Positions 57,096 through 64,000 of a stretch of 64,000 bases of DNA are shown piece after piece. The stretch spans positions 1,426,001-1,490,000 of the forward strand of contig NZ_CP023676.1 of the NCBI RefSeq assembly GCF_003030305.1, read 5' to 3'. How positions within the stretch are numbered: the stretch's first letter is position 1; each line of letters starts with the position of its first letter. The DNA is from Cutibacterium acnes. GTDB lineage: Bacteria > Actinomycetota > Actinomycetes > Propionibacteriales > Propionibacteriaceae. The notes below the pieces were generated by a model, which searched no databases, was not told where the DNA came from, and saw only the letters and a program-made list of their open reading frames with translations. The position numbers were made by a program, and so were the translations under genes.

Positions 57096-57997
57096 CGGGC
57101 CAGTACCTCCTTGGCCAGGTCACGGTAGGCCTGAGCTCCCGGAGATGAGGAGGCGTAGCTCGTAATGGGTTCCCCAGCGACGGTGGTCTCGGGGAACTTG
57201 ATAGTGCGCTTGATAACGGTGTGGAATACGACGTCACCAAAGGCTTGTACCACCCGTTCCATGACCTCCCGGGCGTGCAGGGTACGCGGGTCGAACATGG
57301 TTCCAAGGATGCCGAGGACCTCCAAGTCGGGGTTGAGACGGTCCTGAACCTTCTCAATAGTGTCGGTGAGCAGAGCAATTCCGCGCAAGGCAAAGAACTC
57401 GCATTCCAAAGGCATGATGACGTAGTCGGAAGCGGTCAGAGCGTTGATGGTGAGCAGACCTAACGACGGTGCACAGTCGATGAGGATCATGTCGTATTCG
57501 CCGCGGATCCGGTCAATGACCCGTTTGAGGGTCTGCTCGCGGGCCACCTCGCTGACGAGCTGCACCTCAGCGGCAGACAGATCAATATTAGCCGGTAACA
57601 AGTCCATACCCTCGGTCTCAGTGGGCTGGATGACGTCATGAACGTCGTCACGAGGCGACATCAGCAGGGTGTAGATGGAATTTTCGAGAGTATGGGGGTT
57701 AATCCCCAAGCCCACCGAGAGGGAGCCCTGCGGATCGAAGTCCACCAACAGAACGCGTCGTCCGTATTCGGCCAGTCCCGCACCCAAGTTGATGGTGGTT
57801 GTTGTCTTACCGACACCACCCTTCTGGTTACACATCGAAATGACGGTGGCATGTTTCGGGCCGCCGAGAGCCGGCGTCGGCTCAGTAAGGTCAGGAAGCG
57901 GACGTCCGGTCGGACCGATCGAGTTCTCGGCAGCCTCTTCGGCCTCCCGGCCCGGACCGGGTACGCGGAACAACGGTTCGGGGGCAGTCTCGGACAC
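57080..57997 (-). CDS. parA: ParA-family ATPase
   Basis: 305 aa from GTG 57997 (GGAAGG seven bases upstream). Deviant Walker A KGGVGKTTTT preceded by SMCNQ at about residue 55, Walker A' LVDFDPQGSLS, and Walker B MILIDCAPSLGLL. A Pro/Glu-rich head of ~50 residues precedes the ATPase. This is the orphan ParA found near xerD in Actinobacteria, distinct from the oriC parAB. It may act with the coupled 121-aa protein. Confidence 0.9.
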   Translation of the reverse strand: MSETAPEPLFRVPGPGREAEEAAENSIGPTGRPLPDLTEPTPALGGPKHATVISMCNQKGGVGKTTTTINLGAGLAEYGRRVLLVDFDPQGSLSVGLGINPHTLENSIYTLLMSPRDDVHDVIQPTETEGMDLLPANIDLSAAEVQLVSEVAREQTLKRVIDRIRGEYDMILIDCAPSLGLLTINALTASDYVIMPLECEFFALRGIALLTDTIEKVQDRLNPDLEVLGILGTMFDPRTLHAREVMERVVQAFGDVVFHTVIKRTIKFPETTVAGEPITSYASSSPGAQAYRDLAKEVLARCRAA

Positions 57998-58088
57998 GTA
58001 GTGACCTTCCTCTCGACGTCGCGGCAATATTGCTCTTCCTAACGATAGTGGGCACAACCGACAACCACACCCACCCGCAATGCTGAGC

Positions 58089-59005
58089 CTAGACGGCGCG
58101 AGGGTGCGACGAGCGGTAGACCTCCCTCAGGTGATCGGCCGTCACGAGGGTGTAGATCTGGGTCGTCGTCACGGACGAATGCCCCAGTAGCTCCTGCACG
58201 ACACGAACATCGGCACCACCGTCCAGTAGGTGGGTGGCGTAGGAGTGTCGAAGACTGTGCGGGGATAGGTGCTCAACGTCGAGCCCGGCAGCCTCACCGG
58301 CACGACGAATGACAGCCCACGCTGACTGTCGGGACAGCCGCCGACCGCGGGTATTGAGCAGTAGGGCATGTTCCCCGTTGCCAATCTCAGCCCATGCAGG
58401 ACGTCCCCTTATTAACCAGGCATCTACAGCTTTAGCGGCGTAGCTACCCAGCGGAACGATGCGCTCCTTATCCCCCTTGCCGATGAGCCTCAAACCGAGG
58501 TCAGGGTCATCCAACACGGGACGGATGTCGTCAACGTCAAGAGCACAGACCTCCGAAACTCGCGCCCCCGTACCGTAGAGCAGCTCCAGCAGGGCAGCGT
58601 CCCGTAGCCCCTCGACCGTACTGGTGTCTGGTGCAGCGAGCAAGGACTCAACTTGATCCATCGACAAGGCTTTCGGGAGCCGACGGGAACGGGTTCCTGG
58701 GGACATCCCAGCGGTGACATCGGCCTGGAGTTGCCCAGACCCCACTGCGAAACGATGCAAATTTCGTACTGCAACCACACAACGCGTCACAGACGCGGGG
58801 GCCAGGCCAATGTGATCCAGATGGCGTCGAAACTCCTCGACGTCGACACGGGTCACTTCGGCTAACGATCCGATCCCCCGCGAACCAAGGTATTCCTGGT
58901 AACGCAACAGATCACGTCGGTAGGCCTGCACCGTGTTATCGGACAGACCCCGCTCCACTACAAGGTGACGCAAGTAATCCTCGGCCTGACCGCCGACCAA
59001 CGAGG

Positions 59006-59009
<4 letters not shown>
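58089..59009 (-). CDS. xerD: Tyrosine recombinase XerD
   Basis: 306 aa. N-terminal SAM-like core-binding domain (1-~95) and catalytic domain with the Arg in GTGARVSEVCALDV, HSLRHSYATHLLDGG (His, Arg), LGHSSVTTTQIY (His and Tyr nucleophile). Resolves chromosome dimers at dif with XerC under control of FtsK. Overlaps the upstream NUDIX gene by 4 bases. Confidence 0.93.
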
Positions 59010-61425
<2,416 letters not shown>

Positions 61426-61522
61426 TCATAGCGCGCCTGTATGGTCAATCTCGTCTGTCAATGGAACGGCATGAAGGAGCTCTGGTGGCTGTCCATTTAG
61501 AAATGGTTATGGCGTCGAAAAG

Positions 61523-61669
61523 TCATTCCACAACGACCAGATCGTCAGGCATGCGCCACGACAAGGAACCATCCATCACCTCCGATGAATACCCAGGCCA
61601 CGGATATTCCGGATCATAGGGATACATCATCGATATTTCGCGTCTCACGACATCCGGATCGAAGTTCAT
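61523..61669 (-). CDS. Small hypothetical protein
   Basis: 48 aa from ATG 61669 (MNFDPDVVRREISMMYPYDPEYPW); a longer frame starts 21 codons upstream. Acidic, aromatic-rich (several Pro-Tyr and Trp), ending MPDDLVVVE. Lies after the split gene at 61736-62100 and may be part of the same locus. No family recognised. Confidence 0.35.
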   Translation of the reverse strand: MNFDPDVVRREISMMYPYDPEYPWPGYSSEVMDGSLSWRMPDDLVVVE

Positions 61670-61735
61670 GGGCCTCGAACGTTGCTCACTGTGTATGACC
61701 GAGATGCGGCGAGAAACATCGCATCGATTCATACA

Positions 61736-62100
61736 TCAAGTATGTACGCATTTGCTCTTAGGTGGAGGGTCGATCAGTTCCCATCCCTCCGCAACGAAGT
61801 ACATTGATTCGACGTCAACTGCAATCGGAGTGGCCAGCCCCATAAGTCGGATGAGGTCAGCCATCACAAGCATCGTGTTCACGCCCGGACTCTGGACATG
61901 ATGGGGCACCGGATGTGGTAATGACCGTGCATCTGCGCACAAGTCATGAGGATCGCCAGCTCGTCGGTATCGACGAATCGCCCCACGTCGACCGGGTCCA
62001 GATAGATCGCCGTTTCTATTTCAGCACTCGTCGACAGAGTCACCACCGTCGCCTCCATGATGAATGCGTTGCTCTTTTCGAAATGGTCCAGTGGTCCCAT
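61736..62100 (-). pseudogene. Small hypothetical gene split by a frameshift
   Basis: One frame (61879-62100) reads MEATVVTLSTSAEIETAIYL and ends in QMHGHYHIRCPIMSRVRA. An overlapping frame (61736-61942) continues NTMLVMADLIRLMGLATPIAVDVESMYFVAEGWELIDPP. Joined near 61,880-61,900 they would make one acidic protein of about 105 aa. The short overlap and the protein-like quality on both sides suggest one frameshift. Could also be two genes. Unknown family; small acidic proteins like this are often immunity proteins, but nothing here proves it. Confidence 0.4.
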
Positions 62101-62115
62101 GCGCCAACGCCGTCA

Positions 62116-63795
62116 TCAATCCATCTCACCAGCCTCGCGCAGCAGGTCATGAGCATGTTCTAGCCCGGATTCTGAGTCCACCATGCCGCTCATCATCCGA
62201 GACAGTTCGATTTCCCGATCCGATCCAGTGACCTCGCGCAGCCCCGAACTAGTGATGGCCCCGTCGGAAGCCTTAGTGATAACGACATGCGTGTCCGCGA
62301 AGGCAGCCACCTGGGCCAAGTGAGTGACAACAATGACCTGGTGCCGTCTTGCCAACTGACGCAGTCGTCGTCCGATCTCGATACCGACCGCGCCTCCGAC
62401 GCCCGAATCGATCTCGTCGAAGACGAAAGTTTGCGGAACCTGGGGTTGGGCCACGACGACCTCTAAGGCCAGTCTCACTCGTGAAAGCTCTCCGCCCGAG
62501 GCGGCCTTAGCCAACGGGGCCAAATCGGAACCGGGGTTGGCCGCCAACATGATCGTCACCGAGTCAGCGCCGCGTGGCCCCATAGGTGCAGGCTCGACAC
62601 GAAATTCCAGCCGGGCGTGCGGCATCGCAAGAGCAGCCAGCTCAGGACGCACCTCAGCAGCAAGCCGGACGGCCGTGCGACGGCGCACCGCGCTCATGTG
62701 GTCCGCGGATCGCCTCAACTCGAATCGCAGTTGTTCAACCTGCTGTCCCAAGAAATCGAGATCTGTCGCGCCAGGGTCAAGCTCAGCAAGTCGGTGTCGG
62801 TCTGCCGCAGTGGAGTCGAGGAGATCGTCGAGGGTGGTGGTGCGCGCCCTCAACAGCCGCTGAATAGCCGCCAAACGACCCCCCAATTCCTCAAGCCGTT
62901 GCGGATCAGCTTCAGCCCGAGCCGCATGGCCAGCGACCGAAGCAGCGAGGTCAGTGAGGTCATACGACATCTGGCGGGCGCGCTCAGCCAACTCAGCAGC
63001 GTGAGGATCAGCATCCCCAGTGCCATCCAGCTCATGTACGGCCTGTTCCAGCAAAGCAAGCGCACCCGGCTGTGGACCGGTCGACGTCTCTACCCCATTG
63101 AGCAGGACATCAGCCTTGTTCAAGGATTCCCGGATCGACTGAGCAGCCTGTAGCCCCGCCATCTCGGCGATGAGGTCGTCGTCCTCATGGGGCTTAGGAT
63201 CAACAGCGTCAACCTCGCCGACCCGACGCGTAAGCACCTCGCGTTCCATCTCGGCCCCAGCGCGATCCTCGTTGAGGCGCTGAAGGCGCTGGGATGCAGC
63301 ACGAAACTCCGACCACAGCTGTGCATGTCGACTTAGGTAGCCTGCCAGCTCATCTCCGGCAGCCCGGTCAACGACGTCGAGCTGCCGCGCTGCGTCGACC
63401 AACCTCACTTGTTCAGATTGGCCATGGATGGTCACCTGATCCCCGACGATGTGGGCCAGCTGACTAGCGGTAACTTGAGCTCCTCCAAGCAGCGCTCGAG
63501 AGCGACGACTCGTGATGTGTCGAGCGCAGATAACCTCGCCATCCTCGACTGTTCCGCCAAGCTCGCTGACGCGACCGGCATCAGGCGTGTCGAGGACGGC
63601 TTCGACGACGGCACGATCGCAGCCATGCCGGACCAATCCAGTGTCAGCCTTGTCGCCGAGCAGCAAACCAATACCGGTGACCACCATGGTCTTTCCGGCG
63701 CCGGTCTCGCCGGTGACTGCCGTCAGCGCGGATGAGGGTTCGAGGACCGTCTCATCGATGACGCCGAGTCCACGAATTCGCACACTACGTATCAC
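62116..63795 (-). CDS. recN: DNA repair protein RecN
   Basis: 559 aa SMC-like ATPase for double-strand-break repair. N-terminal Walker A GETGAGKT at 30-37, long coiled-coil middle with Glu/Arg-rich helices, and C-terminal ASGGELSRVRLALEVV (signature) followed by FVFDEIDSGVGG (Walker B). GTG start overlaps the NAD kinase stop (GTGA). NAD kinase-recN is a standard actinobacterial order. Confidence 0.95.
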   Translation of the reverse strand: MIRSVRIRGLGVIDETVLEPSSALTAVTGETGAGKTMVVTGIGLLLGDKADTGLVRHGCDRAVVEAVLDTPDAGRVSELGGTVEDGEVICARHITSRRSRALLGGAQVTASQLAHIVGDQVTIHGQSEQVRLVDAARQLDVVDRAAGDELAGYLSRHAQLWSEFRAASQRLQRLNEDRAGAEMEREVLTRRVGEVDAVDPKPHEDDDLIAEMAGLQAAQSIRESLNKADVLLNGVETSTGPQPGALALLEQAVHELDGTGDADPHAAELAERARQMSYDLTDLAASVAGHAARAEADPQRLEELGGRLAAIQRLLRARTTTLDDLLDSTAADRHRLAELDPGATDLDFLGQQVEQLRFELRRSADHMSAVRRRTAVRLAAEVRPELAALAMPHARLEFRVEPAPMGPRGADSVTIMLAANPGSDLAPLAKAASGGELSRVRLALEVVVAQPQVPQTFVFDEIDSGVGGAVGIEIGRRLRQLARRHQVIVVTHLAQVAAFADTHVVITKASDGAITSSGLREVTGSDREIELSRMMSGMVDSESGLEHAHDLLREAGEMD

Positions 63796-64000
63796 GAAGT
63801 CTCCTCTAGGTGATGACGGTCACGACCCTGACGCCACCCGCTGACCGGGAGCTCAAACTTCTTGACCAGACGCGATGTGAAGGGCTGCGCGGCCAGACGA
63901 GCAATGCGCAGACGGTCGGGATGGCGGACGACGGTGATTCTTTCCCCCGGTCGTACGGTGCACGATCGGCGCCCGTCGCACCACAGAACCGCCGATTCTG
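63792..64000 (-). CDS. nadK: NAD kinase, C-terminal end (partial)
   Basis: The last ~68 codons read VLWCDGRR, then RITVVRHPDRLRIARL and FTSRLVKKFELPVSGWRQGRDRHH to the stop at 63792-63794. This is the usual C-terminal strand set of bacterial NAD kinase, which makes NADP from NAD. The remainder lies beyond the window. The call rests on this short end and on recN following directly. Confidence 0.8.
   Translation of the reverse strand, partial: ESAVLWCDGRRSCTVRPGERITVVRHPDRLRIARLAAQPFTSRLVKKFELPVSGWRQGRDRHHLEETS

Overview
The window looks like a chromosome segment of a Cutibacterium species (Propionibacteriaceae, high-GC Actinobacteria), most likely C. acnes or a close sibling. The grounds are a secreted CAMP factor, the actinobacterial lpqB-mtrB-mtrA block next to hpf and secA, pafB-pafC-tatA-tatC-helY, DUF1707 proteins, and a tmRNA whose tag reads AENTRTDFALAA. 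This is recognition by eye; no database search was made. Most genes are on the minus strand.

Layout. 1-13,141: frameshifted start of an NAD-glutamate dehydrogenase, small conserved actinobacterial proteins, secA, hpf, comF, lpqB, mtrB, mtrA, a YqgE protein and a CAMP factor gene. 13,142-18,185: a low-coding accessory zone made almost entirely of broken genes (an unknown gene, an XRE-type regulator, a ClbS/DfsB-like protein, an HNH endonuclease, a DUF4234 membrane protein) plus one intact ribbon-helix-helix protein. It contains a 5'-truncated second copy of ssrA and ends at the intact ssrA. 18,214-28,540: two DUF1707 proteins, argH, argD, argB, argJ, argC, smpB, ftsX, ftsE, prfB and tRNA-Val. 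28,680-35,538: DUF805 protein, ftsK, thiL, DUF3515 lipoprotein, ddl, plsC. 35,638-46,126: branched-chain amino-acid genes (leuD, leuC, an IclR regulator, ilvE, leuB, ilvC, ilvN, ilvB) mixed with two tRNAs, a CPBP protease, an FAH-family hydrolase, deoA and a methyltransferase. 46,227-64,000: HIT protein, hisF, helY, tatC, tatA, pafC, pafB, gluQ, an FKBP lipoprotein, rluB, a small basic protein, parA, xerD, a NUDIX hydrolase, pyrG, recN and the end of the NAD kinase gene.

The most striking feature is concentrated decay of amino-acid biosynthesis. leuC, leuD, leuB, ilvB and ilvN all carry large internal deletions plus stops, frameshifts or, in leuB, an exact 16-bp tandem duplication. argJ has an in-frame deletion of roughly 108 codons that removes its self-cleavage site. 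ilvC, ilvE, the IclR regulator and argB/C/D/H remain open. Several other genes (NAD-GDH, DUF805, DUF4234, ClbS/DfsB, HNH) have single frameshifts or stops; those alone could be sequencing errors, but the large deletions cannot.

The second notable feature is the pair of ssrA copies. The extra copy encodes the same tag peptide and keeps a perfectly paired helix in a region whose primary sequence has changed completely, yet it lacks the 5' end of the tRNA-like domain. This fits the remnant of an element that integrated at ssrA. No CRISPR array, rRNA operon or recognisable transposase was seen.
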